From: Labilibacter marinus
GTDB taxonomy: Bacteria > Bacteroidota > Bacteroidia > Bacteroidales > Marinilabiliaceae
DNA length: 64,000 nt
Reading direction: 5' to 3'
NCBI RefSeq assembly: GCF_001659685.2
Contig: NZ_LXYE02000020.1
Span: 300,023-364,022 of the forward strand
The first letter of the stretch is position 1, and each line of letters opens with the position of its first letter. Of this stretch, positions 26,805 through 36,290 are shown one piece after another. The notes under the pieces were generated by a model. That model was not told where the DNA came from, searched no databases, and worked only from the letters and a program-made list of their open reading frames with translations. A program made the position numbers and the translations under genes.

Positions 26805-29510
26805 ATGATGAAAATTATGGAACCAGCCAGTTTTTATAGCTATTTTAAAGACTGTTATAAATTAGATTATAAGGAGTTTACCGTTGACAATATTTTGTCG
26901 GTTAAATATAAATACAAGTGGTTTGTTAGTTACACCGAAGAATTGTTTAACGATAACGTCCCAATCATCCCATACAATAATCATAAAATTAATGAATTAG
27001 AAAAAGACATTGAGTTATATAAACTCGAGAAGAAGTTATTTTATGCTTGTTTCTTCGTATTAGGTACTTCCGATAATCCCTTGGTAAAGGATAAAAGAGT
27101 TTGTGCACCCTTAATTTTATTTCCAGCTAATATTAAAAAGAAAGATGAGTTTAGTTATCTTGAAATAGAACGCGAGTCATTCATTATAAATCGAACTATT
27201 TTATCTAAACTGAATTTAAAAGATGACAATCTTGGTAAGGAACTTTTTATAAAGGAACTTACGGATTTAATTGATCATCCATCTGTTAATTATATGGCCT
27301 TGAAAGCCTTGATGGATAAGTATTTTGCTAATGTGGATACCGATGAGTTATTGTTGAATCCACAGGTATGGTCGGCGCCAAAGGTTAGAGCGTATTATGG
27401 TAAAAATGAATTAGATTCGGATAGTTTTAAAATCGTTCCTTCAGCGTGTACCATTTTAGTAGATAAGTCGCAGTCTTCGTTAAGGGTTTTAAACGATTTA
27501 AATCAAATAGCAGAAAGAAACTCTTACAATTCTAGTTTGGAGGAACTGCTTTTTAGGGATGTTGAAAGTAACACATATGATTTTAGTTATTTTAAATCGA
27601 GGTTAAATGTTCAGCAATTTAAAGCCTTACAAAATGCTAATGCTTATGCTAACTCTGTTTTAGTGGGGCCGCCAGGTACAGGAAAGTCCTACACTATAAC
27701 ATCTATGGTAGCTGATGCGGTGGTAAATGGAAAGTCTGTTTTGGTGGTTTCTAAAACAAAACAAGCGGTAGAGGTTATACGAACGATGCTGCAAAGTGAT
27801 TATCGTTTAAAGGATTATTTAATCCATACCACTGGTAATAAATACAAACTCAGCCTGAAATCTAAAATCAAAAACTACCTAAGTGGCATATCCGTTAGAA
27901 CGGATAATCATTTTAATAGCAACAATATAGCTTCTTTGTATGATGAATTAAGCAGAGTTGAAGCAGATTTTAAAGAGTTTATAGGCAAAGAACTAAAGTG
28001 GTCGGATTTAGAGTTTGCACAAGATTCAAGGTTTTTTGATGGCATTCGTAAGATGTTCATTAAAATTGGAATGGGTGGAGGAGATAAACTATGGGATTTA
28101 TTTGGCAAGCTAAACCACTTAAACGTTAGGTTAGACCAATCTTTGAAGTTATTTTGTAAAAAGAAAATACAGAAGAATATATTCGATAATTCAAAAACGT
28201 TTAGGAAGGATATTTCCTTGTACTTCGATTCTTTAGATGCAGCCAGTTTTACTGAAAGCAAAAGAATCTTAAAGCAAGTTAATCATGAAAATGTATTAAA
28301 AGTATTTCCTATCTGGTTGGCCAACCTTTCCGATTTGAATTCAGTTATTCCGTTACAAAAAGATTTATTTGATTTGGTGATTATTGATGAGGCAACGCAA
28401 TGTGATATAGCATCGGCTTTACCAGCTATTTATAGGGCCAAACAAGTGGTGGTTTCAGGCGATCCGAATCAATTACGTCATTATTCTTTTGTTTCTAAAG
28501 CGCAACAAGCAAATCTGCTTAAAAAATATGATTTACCTGTAGATAAAATTTACGATTACAGAAATAGGAGTATTCTTGATTTCTATATTTCAAAGGTTCA
28601 GGAACAAGACCAGATAACTTTTTTACGTGAGCACTTTAGGTCAACTCCTTCGCTCATAGAGTTCAGTAATCAGCAGTTTTACGAGGGACAATTAGAGGTT
28701 TTAAAATCTACGCCTAAGCATACGCAGTCATCTCAATTAGAATTAATTGAAGTGGATGGAGAGCGGAATAAGAATGGTATTAATGAGTTGGAAGCAAATG
28801 CATTGGTGGCAAAGTTAGATGAGCTCATAAAGCAATATATAAACGAGAAAGAAGTTCCTGAAATTGGAGTGATATCATTATTTAGTGCACAGGTCAATCA
28901 TTTAAATAAGTTGATAAAAGCTAAGTATGATTTAAAAACCATCAAGAAATTTAATTTGTTATGTGGTACGCCATATAATTTTCAGGGTTCAGAGCGAGAA
29001 ATTGTACTTATCTCATTTGCCTTATGCGATAAAACTCATCATTCGGCTTTTATACACGCCAATAAACCTGAAGTGTTAAATGTGGCTATTACCCGAGCTA
29101 AGTCCTATCAATATGTATTTAAATCAGTATCTGACGAGAAACTGAAAAATGAAACCTTAATTGGGCAATACTTTGCTTTTGTTAAGGCTTTTACGCATTA
29201 TCAGGAAGAGGATGTAAATCAGGATATTTTTCAGAAAGAAGTGGTGGATGAATTAGCAAAGAAAGGATTAACTAACGTTAAGTGTGCATACCCTATTGGA
29301 GGTTGCCTCTTAGATATTTTTGTAGAACACGATGGGCATAATTATTTCATTGATTTAATAGGATATCCTGGTCAGTTTAAAGAGGCATTTACTTTAGAAC
29401 GTTATAAAACACTGGGTAGAATGGGCATAAAAACTATCCCTTTAAATTATAGCTATTGGAAAGAGAATAGAGCTGAGATGACAAAAAAGCTGATACGTGA
29501 ATTAAAATAA
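26805..29510 (+). CDS. SF1 (Upf1-like) helicase with C-terminal restriction-endonuclease-like domain
   Basis: About 900 residues. N-terminal region (1-265) of unknown fold; helicase domain 1A with Walker A VGPPGTGKS (287-295); Walker B/motif II IIDEATQCD (about 525) and motif III VVSGDPNQLRHY; domain 2A with EHFRSTPSLIEF, the motif V region NFQGSERE and motif VI LNVAITRAKSYQY. The last 100 residues resemble the Vsr/DUF559-type nuclease fold: GGCLLDIFVEHDG, YFIDLIGYPG and LERYKTLGRMGIKTIPLN, but the usual E-x-D/K is replaced by D850-L-I, so activity is doubtful. ATG 26805 or 26817 is preferred to an upstream TTG. It has no cognate partner genes nearby. Confidence 0.85.
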   Translation: MMKIMEPASFYSYFKDCYKLDYKEFTVDNILSVKYKYKWFVSYTEELFNDNVPIIPYNNHKINELEKDIELYKLEKKLFYACFFVLGTSDNPLVKDKRVCAPLILFPANIKKKDEFSYLEIERESFIINRTILSKLNLKDDNLGKELFIKELTDLIDHPSVNYMALKALMDKYFANVDTDELLLNPQVWSAPKVRAYYGKNELDSDSFKIVPSACTILVDKSQSSLRVLNDLNQIAERNSYNSSLEELLFRDVESNTYDFSYFKSRLNVQQFKALQNANAYANSVLVGPPGTGKSYTITSMVADAVVNGKSVLVVSKTKQAVEVIRTMLQSDYRLKDYLIHTTGNKYKLSLKSKIKNYLSGISVRTDNHFNSNNIASLYDELSRVEADFKEFIGKELKWSDLEFAQDSRFFDGIRKMFIKIGMGGGDKLWDLFGKLNHLNVRLDQSLKLFCKKKIQKNIFDNSKTFRKDISLYFDSLDAASFTESKRILKQVNHENVLKVFPIWLANLSDLNSVIPLQKDLFDLVIIDEATQCDIASALPAIYRAKQVVVSGDPNQLRHYSFVSKAQQANLLKKYDLPVDKIYDYRNRSILDFYISKVQEQDQITFLREHFRSTPSLIEFSNQQFYEGQLEVLKSTPKHTQSSQLELIEVDGERNKNGINELEANALVAKLDELIKQYINEKEVPEIGVISLFSAQVNHLNKLIKAKYDLKTIKKFNLLCGTPYNFQGSEREIVLISFALCDKTHHSAFIHANKPEVLNVAITRAKSYQYVFKSVSDEKLKNETLIGQYFAFVKAFTHYQEEDVNQDIFQKEVVDELAKKGLTNVKCAYPIGGCLLDIFVEHDGHNYFIDLIGYPGQFKEAFTLERYKTLGRMGIKTIPLNYSYWKENRAEMTKKLIRELK

Positions 29511-29514
29511 CAAT

Positions 29515-29544
29515 AAAGGGTTACTCGTAATGAATAACCCTTTT
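29515..29544. terminator. Terminator between helicase and aqpZ
   Basis: Stem aaagggtta / taacccttt between convergent genes, with A-run before and T-run after, so it can act in both directions. Confidence 0.75.
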
Positions 29545-29565
29545 AGTATGCTGTAAATTCTCTAA

Positions 29566-30255
29566 TTAATCTTCCGCTTCTGGGGATAAATACTTATAAA
29601 CTACACCAGCTAAAATAGCTCCAATGATAGGCGCTACCCAAAACAGCCATAACTGTTGCAATGCAGCTCCTCCAGCAAATAAAGCCTGACTTGTACTACG
29701 TGCAGGGTTTACTGAAGTGTTGGTAACTGGAATACTGATGAGGTGAATAAGTACTAAGCCTAAACCAATTGCTAAACCTGCGAATCCTGCAGGAGCTTTA
29801 GAATGGGTTGAACCAAGAATAATGATTAAAAATAAGAAAGTCATTACAATTTCGCAGACTAAGGCTGCCAGCATGCTATAGCCTCCTGGAGAATATTCCC
29901 CATAACCGTTGGAAGCAAAACCGCCAATTTCAAAACCTGATTTACCACTGGCAATCAAGTATAAAATTCCAGCTCCAGCTATACCGCCTAATACCTGAGC
30001 AATAATGTAAGGAACTAATTCTTTAGAGTTGAAACGGCCGCCAATCCATAAACCAATAGATACAGCCGGATTTAAGTGACAACCAGAAATATGCCCAATA
30101 GCATAAGCCATAGTTACAACGGTTAATCCAAAGGCCAGAGAAACGCCCATAAAGCCAATTCCTAACTCGGGAAATGCAGCAGCTAATACAGCGCTACCGC
30201 AACCACCAAGCACTAGCCAAAGGGTCCCGATAAATTCAGCAACAAGTTTTTTCAT
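29566..30255 (-). CDS. aqpZ: Aquaporin Z
   Basis: A 229-residue inner-membrane water channel with six hydrophobic segments. The two half-helix motifs are HLNPAVSIG (about 61-69) and SVNPARST (about 181-188). The first motif's LNPAV and the Arg after the second NPA, together with the length and N-terminus [19 protein letters not shown], fit AqpZ rather than a glycerol facilitator (no GlpF-type Asp after NPAR). Single gene between the helicase and nadK. Confidence 0.93.
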   Translation of the reverse strand: MKKLVAEFIGTLWLVLGGCGSAVLAAAFPELGIGFMGVSLAFGLTVVTMAYAIGHISGCHLNPAVSIGLWIGGRFNSKELVPYIIAQVLGGIAGAGILYLIASGKSGFEIGGFASNGYGEYSPGGYSMLAALVCEIVMTFLFLIIILGSTHSKAPAGFAGLAIGLGLVLIHLISIPVTNTSVNPARSTSQALFAGGAALQQLWLFWVAPIIGAILAGVVYKYLSPEAED

Positions 30256-30308
30256 GATAATAGTGTTAATGATTAGATTAAATTATAAAGAGTTCTAGTA
30301 TAGGCAAG

Positions 30309-31190
30309 TTAATAATTTCTTTTGTCAGCTCCCCACATTAATTTATTTCTTAGCGTAGAATTAAAGTTAATGCCTGGTAGATCTATTACTTTTATCTTAA
30401 AATCGGCCTTTTTAATATTCAACTCCAGGCCATCGTCAAAAATTTGACTTCTAGAATCCAAAGTGGCTAAATACTTGTCGGCTCTTCCTTCTACCTTTAA
30501 AGTGATATTCATATCGTTGGGAACAACAATAGGGCGAACCGTTAAATTATGTGGGGCTATAGGAGTAATCACCAAACTTTGCGATTTAGGATGAATGATA
30601 GGGCCACCTACACTTAAAGAGTATGCTGTTGAACCCACAGCTGTAGCCACAATAAGTCCATCAGCCCAATAGGAGTTTAAGAATTCGCCATTGAGGTAAG
30701 CATGAATGGTTATCATAGAAGCACTATCTCTACGATGAACGGCCAACTCATTAAGCGCAAAATTCATATCGCCAAATAAGTTATTTTCGGTATGTAATTG
30801 AAGTAAGTCTAAAGTGCTGGTTTTGTAGTTGCCTTTAAAAATGTGGTCAATGGCACTGTCAATTTCCTCTTTAGATATATCAGCAAGAAACCCCAATCGC
30901 CCACTGTTTATACCCACAATTGGAATGCTTGAGTCTCGCACAAAAGTAACTGCTTCAAGGATGGTTCCATCACCCCCAATACTTAAAAATAGGTCAATAT
31001 CCTTTAGGTCTTCTTTACGTTCAAAAAAACCATCAGCCTTAGGTTTTACATCAATATTACCAACCAAGAATTCGTAAAATGGTTTGTATATGATAATTTC
31101 TGTATCGTGTTGATGTAGTTTTCTGAATAAGTTACTGCAGCTATTTCTGAATACATCAGAAAACTGTTTTCCAAAGATGGCTATCCTCAT
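30309..31190 (-). CDS. nadK: NAD kinase
   Basis: Phosphorylates NAD to NADP with ATP or polyphosphate. The 293-residue protein has GGDGT (72-76, catalytic Asp74), GINSGRLGFLAD, ALNELAVHR, the conserved GLIVATAVGSTAYSLSVGGPI region and PIAPHNLTVRP. Length and motif order are standard. The start is supported by a -7 box about 25 nt upstream. It stands 53 nt beyond the aqpZ start on the same strand and may be co-transcribed with aqpZ. Confidence 0.94.
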   Translation of the reverse strand: MRIAIFGKQFSDVFRNSCSNLFRKLHQHDTEIIIYKPFYEFLVGNIDVKPKADGFFERKEDLKDIDLFLSIGGDGTILEAVTFVRDSSIPIVGINSGRLGFLADISKEEIDSAIDHIFKGNYKTSTLDLLQLHTENNLFGDMNFALNELAVHRRDSASMITIHAYLNGEFLNSYWADGLIVATAVGSTAYSLSVGGPIIHPKSQSLVITPIAPHNLTVRPIVVPNDMNITLKVEGRADKYLATLDSRSQIFDDGLELNIKKADFKIKVIDLPGINFNSTLRNKLMWGADKRNY

Positions 31191-31213
31191 GGTATTGATT
31201 CTTGTTTATAACG

Positions 31214-31221
31214 CAAATGTA
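31214..31221 (-). promoter_or_regulatory. -7 box of the nadK promoter
   Basis: Minus strand reads TACATTTG, an exact TAnnTTTG match, 24 nt upstream of the nadK ATG. Confidence 0.45.
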
Positions 31222-31334
31222 CTTACTCAAACCAAGCTAAGCAAAAGATTGTTTAATGGGAGGGCATTGTAAATTGCACTTATTGGGTGAATATGTAAAA
31301 GCCACTCATATTCACCCAAGTTCCATGGTTTGTA

Positions 31335-32951
31335 CTATAATTTAAATTCTATGCCTTGAGCCAATGGTAAATTTTTACTCCAGTTAATGGTATTGGTTTG
31401 TCTGCGCATATAGGCTTTCCATGCATCGGAACCTGATTCACGACCACCGCCTGTTTCCTTTTCTCCTCCAAAGGCACCACCAATCTCTGCACCGGATGTA
31501 CCAATATTTACATTAGCTATTCCGCAATCGCTTCCAAAGCCGGAGATAAATTCTTCACATTCTTGCACGTTTAAACTAAAGATAGATGAAGATAAACCTT
31601 GTGGTACAGCGTTATGTATTTCAATGGCTTCGTTGAAGTTCTCATATTTCATTACATATAAAACAGGCACAAATGATTCGTGCTGAACGATTGGTAAATG
31701 GTTTTGCGCTTCTATAATTGTTGGTAATACGTAATGTCCCTGATCGGGAATACCTTTTGTAATGACTTGGTTACCAAATAATATATTACAACCCTGTTCT
31801 TGTGCTGATTGAATGGTGTTTTTATAAATCTCCACCGCGCCATCATCAATTAGTGGACCTACTAACGTATCGTCATCAATAGGATGACCAATTTTTATTT
31901 GTACCTGTTTGTAGGCCGATTTAAGTTTTTCGATGACTTTATCGTAAACAGATGTGTGAATAATTAAGCGTCGTGTTGAGGTGCAGCGTTGCCCAGTTGT
32001 TCCTACTGATCCGAAAACGATGGCAGGAATGGCCAGTTGTAAATCGGCCGTTTCTGAAACAATAATGGCATTATTGCCACCCAATTCTGCTATGGTTCTG
32101 CCCAAACGATTACCAACTTTTTCGCTTACGCGTTTACCAATCTGAGTTGATCCAGTTATAGATACCAATGGTATTCTTTTATCTTCTGCCATTAAATCGC
32201 CAATTTCTGAAGATGGAGCAATAATCAGGTTTAACACGCCTTCGGGTACTTCGTTTTCAGCCAATACCTTTTCAATAACTTTATGCACTGCAATGGCACA
32301 TAACGGAACTTTGGAGCTCGGTTTCCATATGCAAACATCGCCACAGACCATTGCAATCATGGCATTCCAAGCCCAAACCGCCATCGGAAAGTTAAAGGCA
32401 GAGATAATACCAACAATTCCTAAGGGATGATATTGATCCATCAATCGATGTCCAGGTCGCTCACTTTGCATGGTAAACCCGTATAACTGACGTGAAAGAC
32501 CCACTGCGAAATCACAGATATCAATCATCTCTTGCACCTCGCCCAAGCCTTCTTGATAAATTTTCCCCATCTCTAAAGAAATTAACTTACCCAAGTTTTC
32601 CTTTTCATCACGAAGGGCATTTCCAATTTGTCGCACGACTTCGCCACGCTGAGGAGCTGGTATTTGGCGCCATTGTTTAAAAGCCAATAACGCATCGTCA
32701 ACCATATTAATGTAATCGCCTTTGGTAGCTTGATGCACTTTACCAATAGGATGACCATCAATAGGAGAGTGGGAGGTAAGCTGTTTCCCTTCTGTGTCTT
32801 TCCATTGTGTTCCTGAACATAGCCCAAGATTGTTTCCACTAAGGCCGAGCGCTTTAATCATTTCAGGAACTCCATGATCCATATCGTGATGGGTGCGGTA
32901 CTTTAAATAAAACTGTGGCATGGTATTTTGTTTTTGTTGATAATAGTTCAT
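31335..32951 (-). CDS. Aldehyde dehydrogenase, ALDH7 (antiquitin)-like
   Basis: NAD(P)-dependent oxidation of an aldehyde to its acid. Motifs: FNFPMAVWAWNAM, WKPSSKVPL, ITGSTQIGKRV (cofactor loop), ELGGNNAIIV (general base Glu) and TTGQRCTSTRR (catalytic Cys). The combination with SGFGSDCGIANVNIGTSGAEIGG (its GTSGAEIGGAFGGEK portion) places it close to ALDH7, whose members oxidise alpha-aminoadipate semialdehyde in lysine breakdown or related aldehydes. As written it is 538 residues; a start at ATG 32858 (507 residues) fits the family length better, because the extra N-terminus is unconserved. Substrate is inferred only. Confidence 0.88.
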   Translation of the reverse strand: MNYYQQKQNTMPQFYLKYRTHHDMDHGVPEMIKALGLSGNNLGLCSGTQWKDTEGKQLTSHSPIDGHPIGKVHQATKGDYINMVDDALLAFKQWRQIPAPQRGEVVRQIGNALRDEKENLGKLISLEMGKIYQEGLGEVQEMIDICDFAVGLSRQLYGFTMQSERPGHRLMDQYHPLGIVGIISAFNFPMAVWAWNAMIAMVCGDVCIWKPSSKVPLCAIAVHKVIEKVLAENEVPEGVLNLIIAPSSEIGDLMAEDKRIPLVSITGSTQIGKRVSEKVGNRLGRTIAELGGNNAIIVSETADLQLAIPAIVFGSVGTTGQRCTSTRRLIIHTSVYDKVIEKLKSAYKQVQIKIGHPIDDDTLVGPLIDDGAVEIYKNTIQSAQEQGCNILFGNQVITKGIPDQGHYVLPTIIEAQNHLPIVQHESFVPVLYVMKYENFNEAIEIHNAVPQGLSSSIFSLNVQECEEFISGFGSDCGIANVNIGTSGAEIGGAFGGEKETGGGRESGSDAWKAYMRRQTNTINWSKNLPLAQGIEFKL

Positions 32952-33129
32952 TCAATTTACGGCTTTTTTGCAAACTCTGACCTAACACAAAAGGCGTTAT
33001 TTTATGATTTTTGTCTTTTTGTTTGTCATATGGTATTGTTATTCTTGCACTTTAAAAATTAGTTCATCGGTTTTTAATCATTTGGTATTGCGATGAATCA
33101 TCAACTGTTGGAATTAAAAGATTAATCTA

Positions 33130-34509
33130 ATGAGTAATATTACAAGGAGATTTTCTCCTGCTTTCTGGACAGCTAACTTTGCGGAGTTATTAGAGCGTGC
33201 AGCCTATTATGGGGTGTTTATTGTTATCACCCTTTACCTATCAAGGATTTTGGCTTTTGATGATATTGAAGCAGCGGCCATTGCAGGAACATTCTCTGCT
33301 ATGTTGTACTTGCTACCTACTTTTGCAGGAGCTTACGCCGATAAAATTGGATTTAAAAAGTCGCTTTTATTTGCCTTTACTTTACTCACTTTGGGTTATT
33401 TAGGCCTGGGTTTATTACCAACATTTATTCAAGGGGCTGGTTTAGCAGAATATGGTGTTGAAACCACTTTTCTGGGATTAGAAGAAAGTAACTTTAGATA
33501 TGCGATTTTGCCAGTAATGGCTTTAATCATATTAGGAGGTAGTTTTATTAAGTCTGTAATAACCGGAACAGTATCCTTAGAAACCAGTGAAGAAAATAGG
33601 GCTACTGGTTTTTCTATCTTTTATACCATTGTAAATATTGGAGCCTTCTCAGGTAAAACCATCGTTAAACCATTGCGTGACGCCATGGGTAATGTGGGAT
33701 TAATTAATATCAGTTTCTTTTCGGCTGGGATGACTTTATTGGCCTTGGTTGCTGTATTCTTTTTCTTTAAACCATCGGTTCAAAAGCGCGAAGGAAAATC
33801 ATTTAATGAAATTTGGCATGCCTTTATTAAAGTGTTAGGTAATGCTCGATTAATAATTCTGATTTTAATTGTAACGGGTTTTTGGTTAGTACAGCACCAG
33901 CTATATGCTACTATGCCAAAGTATGTATTACGTATGGCTGGCGAAAGCGCCTCACCAAGTTGGTATGCCAATGTGAATCCATTAATTGTATTTAGTACTG
34001 TAGGAATAGTTACCTCTTTAATGAGAAGAAGAAGCGCATTATACTCCATGACTGTGGGTATGTTTATTATGCCTGTGTCGGCATTTTGTATGGCAGCAGG
34101 AAACCTATTTGATGGAGGCGCAGAAATGTTAGGCATGCACCCCATCGCATTTATGATGATTGTAGGTATTGCTTTTCAAGGTTTAGCAGAGTCGTTTATA
34201 TCACCACGTTTCTTAGAGTATTTCTCCTTTCAAGCACCAAAAGGTGAAGAAGGCTTATATTTAGGATTTAGCCACTTACATTCATTTTTATCGAGTATAC
34301 TCGGATTTTTAATGTCGGGGTTTTTATTAGATAAATATTGTCCCGATCCAGTTAAGTTTGGAGGAAGAACTGCAGAGTGGGTGGAAGCCAGCTCACATGC
34401 GCATTATATTTGGTACTATTTTGGAGCTATTGCCACGGTATCGGCCATTGCCTTAATAGTATATGGTAGAGTATATAAATCCGATCCACAAGATATTAAA
34501 GGAGCGTAA
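33130..34509 (+). CDS. MFS transporter, POT/PTR2-like
   Basis: A 459-residue inner-membrane protein with about 12 hydrophobic helices. ELLERAAYYG in helix 1 carries the ExxER motif used for proton coupling in proton-dependent oligopeptide transporters; GAYADKIGFKKSL is the MFS loop 2-3 motif. Overall length matches shorter bacterial POT members. The helix-7 to helix-10 stretch and the pattern FQGLAESFISPRFLEYFS (about 350-367) fit the family. Substrate is uncertain: di/tripeptides are typical, but other solutes are known in this family. Monocistronic, with its own terminator. Confidence 0.8.
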   Translation: MSNITRRFSPAFWTANFAELLERAAYYGVFIVITLYLSRILAFDDIEAAAIAGTFSAMLYLLPTFAGAYADKIGFKKSLLFAFTLLTLGYLGLGLLPTFIQGAGLAEYGVETTFLGLEESNFRYAILPVMALIILGGSFIKSVITGTVSLETSEENRATGFSIFYTIVNIGAFSGKTIVKPLRDAMGNVGLINISFFSAGMTLLALVAVFFFFKPSVQKREGKSFNEIWHAFIKVLGNARLIILILIVTGFWLVQHQLYATMPKYVLRMAGESASPSWYANVNPLIVFSTVGIVTSLMRRRSALYSMTVGMFIMPVSAFCMAAGNLFDGGAEMLGMHPIAFMMIVGIAFQGLAESFISPRFLEYFSFQAPKGEEGLYLGFSHLHSFLSSILGFLMSGFLLDKYCPDPVKFGGRTAEWVEASSHAHYIWYYFGAIATVSAIALIVYGRVYKSDPQDIKGA

Positions 34510-34529
34510 ATCCACTTACACAACTCCTG

Positions 34530-34566
34530 AAAGCCGAAAAGCATCCCACCGTTTTTCGGCTTTTTT
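34530..34566 (+). terminator. Terminator after the POT-like gene
   Basis: Stem aaagccgaaaa / ttttcggcttt followed by T-run, 21 nt past the stop. Confidence 0.85.
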
Positions 34567-34608
34567 ATGCCCTAAAGTTTAAACAGTTTCTGAAATGTTG
34601 TGCAAGGT

Positions 34609-34986
34609 TTAACGATGGTTGTTAATCCACCTTTTGGCAGCTTCTAATGTTGAAAAAGTAGAGTAAAAGTAATTGTCTAAACTAGCAGCGAGGCTACCAA
34701 ACATAAAGCTGAGTGCAGTATTGGTTGGGTCGTCTACTATATCTGCCATACATACCATTTTATAAGCTCTAAGCTTGGTTCTCAGAAGTTCTAAAATAGT
34801 GGGATAATCCTCTTTATTAAATAAAGATTTAGAACCTCTAATATCTTCAATAATATATACTTTATCCATATGACCATACAAGGAATCCAACTCTACCGTT
34901 GACTCAAGTATTTGCTGTATGCTAACCGTTCCTTCGCGTTTAACGTAAACAATTTCTTCTTTTTCGTTGTATGAACTGCTAATCAT
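34609..34986 (-). CDS. Hypothetical protein, SpoIIAA/STAS-like
   Basis: A 125-residue soluble protein. Alternating strands and helices (EEIVYVKREGTVSIQQIL, DKVYIIEDIRGSKSLF, KMVCMADIVDDPTN, LEAAKRWI) suggest the alpha/beta SpoIIAA-like fold common in small Bacteroidetes proteins, with the N-terminal strand pair EEIVYVKREG and a helix ending in AKRWINN. No catalytic residues are evident. The gene begins 21 nt after the queD stop, so it is the second gene of that transcript. Family assignment is a pattern impression, not proven. Confidence 0.6.
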   Translation of the reverse strand: MISSSYNEKEEIVYVKREGTVSIQQILESTVELDSLYGHMDKVYIIEDIRGSKSLFNKEDYPTILELLRTKLRAYKMVCMADIVDDPTNTALSFMFGSLAASLDNYFYSTFSTLEAAKRWINNHR

Positions 34987-35007
34987 TTCTTAAACTTTAC
35001 AAGTTGA

Positions 35008-35460
35008 TTAAGCTTGATCCTCCGCATACCATTCGGCATAGGAATTGGCTGTTTCGTTCAGCCTTAAGCTATGTAACAGAATTCCTTCTGGCAATCTGCC
35101 ACCTATACTTTCAGCCATTTCATGAAGCATGTTTTCACAAGTAGGTTGGTAATCGGTTAATATTACCCTTTCGCCCATTTGTGGCAAGCTTAATAAAGCC
35201 TGGTGTTCCGAAGCTCTGTTTAGCACCACTGCATGATCTAAGCGGTCAACAACCTCTTGATTTACAATATTTTTTAACTGGCCAAAATCCATCACCATAC
35301 CAAATTTCGGACTTTTTTCATCGGCAATAGGTTCGCCAATAACAGTGACTTTTAAAATATATGAATGTCCATGAAAATGCTTGCACAGTCCATCGTAATT
35401 CCATAAGGCATGCGCCATTTCAAACCTAAACTCTTTGGTTAGTCTAATCTTTCTCCCCAT
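35008..35460 (-). CDS. queD: 6-carboxytetrahydropterin synthase-like (QueD/PTPS family)
   Basis: Converts dihydroneopterin triphosphate to 6-carboxytetrahydropterin, on the path to queuosine (7-deazaguanine) in tRNA. The 150-residue protein has zinc ligands His17 (FEMAHALW), His30 and His32 (HFHGHSY), with catalytic Cys26 (DGLCKH), then MVMDFGQLK, LDHAVVLN and the C-terminal PTCENMLHEMAE. The other queuosine genes (queC, queE, queF) are not in the window. A PTPS-family relative with another substrate cannot be excluded. First gene of a two-gene minus-strand unit. Confidence 0.88.
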   Translation of the reverse strand: MGRKIRLTKEFRFEMAHALWNYDGLCKHFHGHSYILKVTVIGEPIADEKSPKFGMVMDFGQLKNIVNQEVVDRLDHAVVLNRASEHQALLSLPQMGERVILTDYQPTCENMLHEMAESIGGRLPEGILLHSLRLNETANSYAEWYAEDQA

Positions 35461-35546
35461 TACTATCTGTCAACAAAAAATCATAAAATTACCTTAAACC
35501 CTTTCTATGACTAAAAAGTTTAAGGCATATAGAATTATTTTCACTT

Positions 35547-35870
35547 TTATAAATTAACGGTGCACTTACTTACACAGTTAACAATGTTTTGAAGGCTTTC
35601 GTGTTTTAAAGAGTAAAAGGTGTTTTTACCTTCGCGTTGCGAAACAAGCACCCCTTTATCCTTTAATATACCTAGATGGTGAGAAGTAGTGGATTGTTCT
35701 ATATCTAATAACTTATGAATCTCGGTAACAGTTAGCCTTTTCCCCTCTTCTAAATGGCTTAAAATAGCTATGCGCATAGGATGAGCAATAGCCTTAAGCA
35801 TGCTTGCCGCTCTTTCTAACTGAGCCGAATCTAAATCTTGAATCTTCATTTCTTTTACAAATTCCTTCAT
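35547..35870 (-). CDS. ArsR-family transcriptional regulator
   Basis: A 107-residue winged-helix repressor: ML KAIAHPMRIAILSHL (about 24-40), recognition region IEQSTTSHHLGILKDKGVL, and a wing with SQREGKNTFYSL. The C-terminal tail has Cys99 and Cys103 (NCVSKC), a possible metal or redox site, but the alpha3 metal motif ELCVCDL of ArsR/SmtB is absent. Length and order match the family. The gene is alone and its promoter overlaps an AT-rich palindromic region, suggesting autoregulation. Confidence 0.85.
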   Translation of the reverse strand: MKEFVKEMKIQDLDSAQLERAASMLKAIAHPMRIAILSHLEEGKRLTVTEIHKLLDIEQSTTSHHLGILKDKGVLVSQREGKNTFYSLKHESLQNIVNCVSKCTVNL

Positions 35871-35912
35871 GGCAGACCTATTAATTTGGTGGTCTCTATA
35901 TAATTACAAATG

Positions 35913-35920
35913 CAAATATA
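35913..35920 (-). promoter_or_regulatory. -7 box of the arsR promoter
   Basis: Minus strand reads TATATTTG, an exact TAnnTTTG match, 43 nt upstream of the arsR ATG. It overlaps the AT-rich near-palindrome proposed as operator. Confidence 0.4.
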
Positions 35921-36238
35921 TGAATATGTAACAAACCAACCTTAACATATCGACGATATTTACATATTTAGATTTGTTTTAGTGACGAAGGACTACTTTA
36001 TGCATTGTATATACATCCCCGAAGGGCCATAGCATAAGCATAGAGCAAGCCTCTATGAGCCTAGTCGTGTATAGTTTTGCTCTGAAAGAGCTAGGGCAAT
36101 TCATTTGGCAAATATAATAAATGCCAGTGTTGCGCTGGAGCGATGACTTAGCTATACTCATTTTCCCGGAGTGATGCCCCGGGCAAGCACTAAAAGAAGA
36201 GCTGGTTGGATATGTCTTATATCTTTTATCTTATATCT

Positions 36239-36271
36239 TTTGTCATATATCTATCTATGATTGTATATTTG
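36239..36271 (+). promoter_or_regulatory. Promoter of the methyltransferase gene
   Basis: TTTG at 36239-36242, a 21-nt spacer, then TATATTTG at 36264-36271. It overlaps a longer in-frame start at 36261 and so decides for the ATG at 36291. Confidence 0.6.
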
Positions 36272-36290
36272 GCCATCAAGAAATAAAACC

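Larger units (their letters stand above)
35871..36290. repeat. Intergenic region with AT-rich palindromes and a hairpin cluster
   Basis: Directly upstream of arsR an AT-rich stretch (about 35912-35932, aaatatatgaatatgt) could be the regulator's operator. Further right lies a second cluster of small hairpins: ccccGAAggg (36019-36028 area), gctctGAAagagc (36078-36090), ccagtgTTGcgctgg (about 36123-36137) and cccggAGTGATGCcccggg (36165-36183 area). A tandem repeat of cttatatctttt (36216-36241) precedes the methyltransferase promoter. No gene is supported here. Confidence 0.4.

Noticed and set aside
35979..36161. 60-codon minus-strand frame upstream of the methyltransferase
   Set aside because: It runs over the hairpin cluster and translates it without any recognisable protein pattern.
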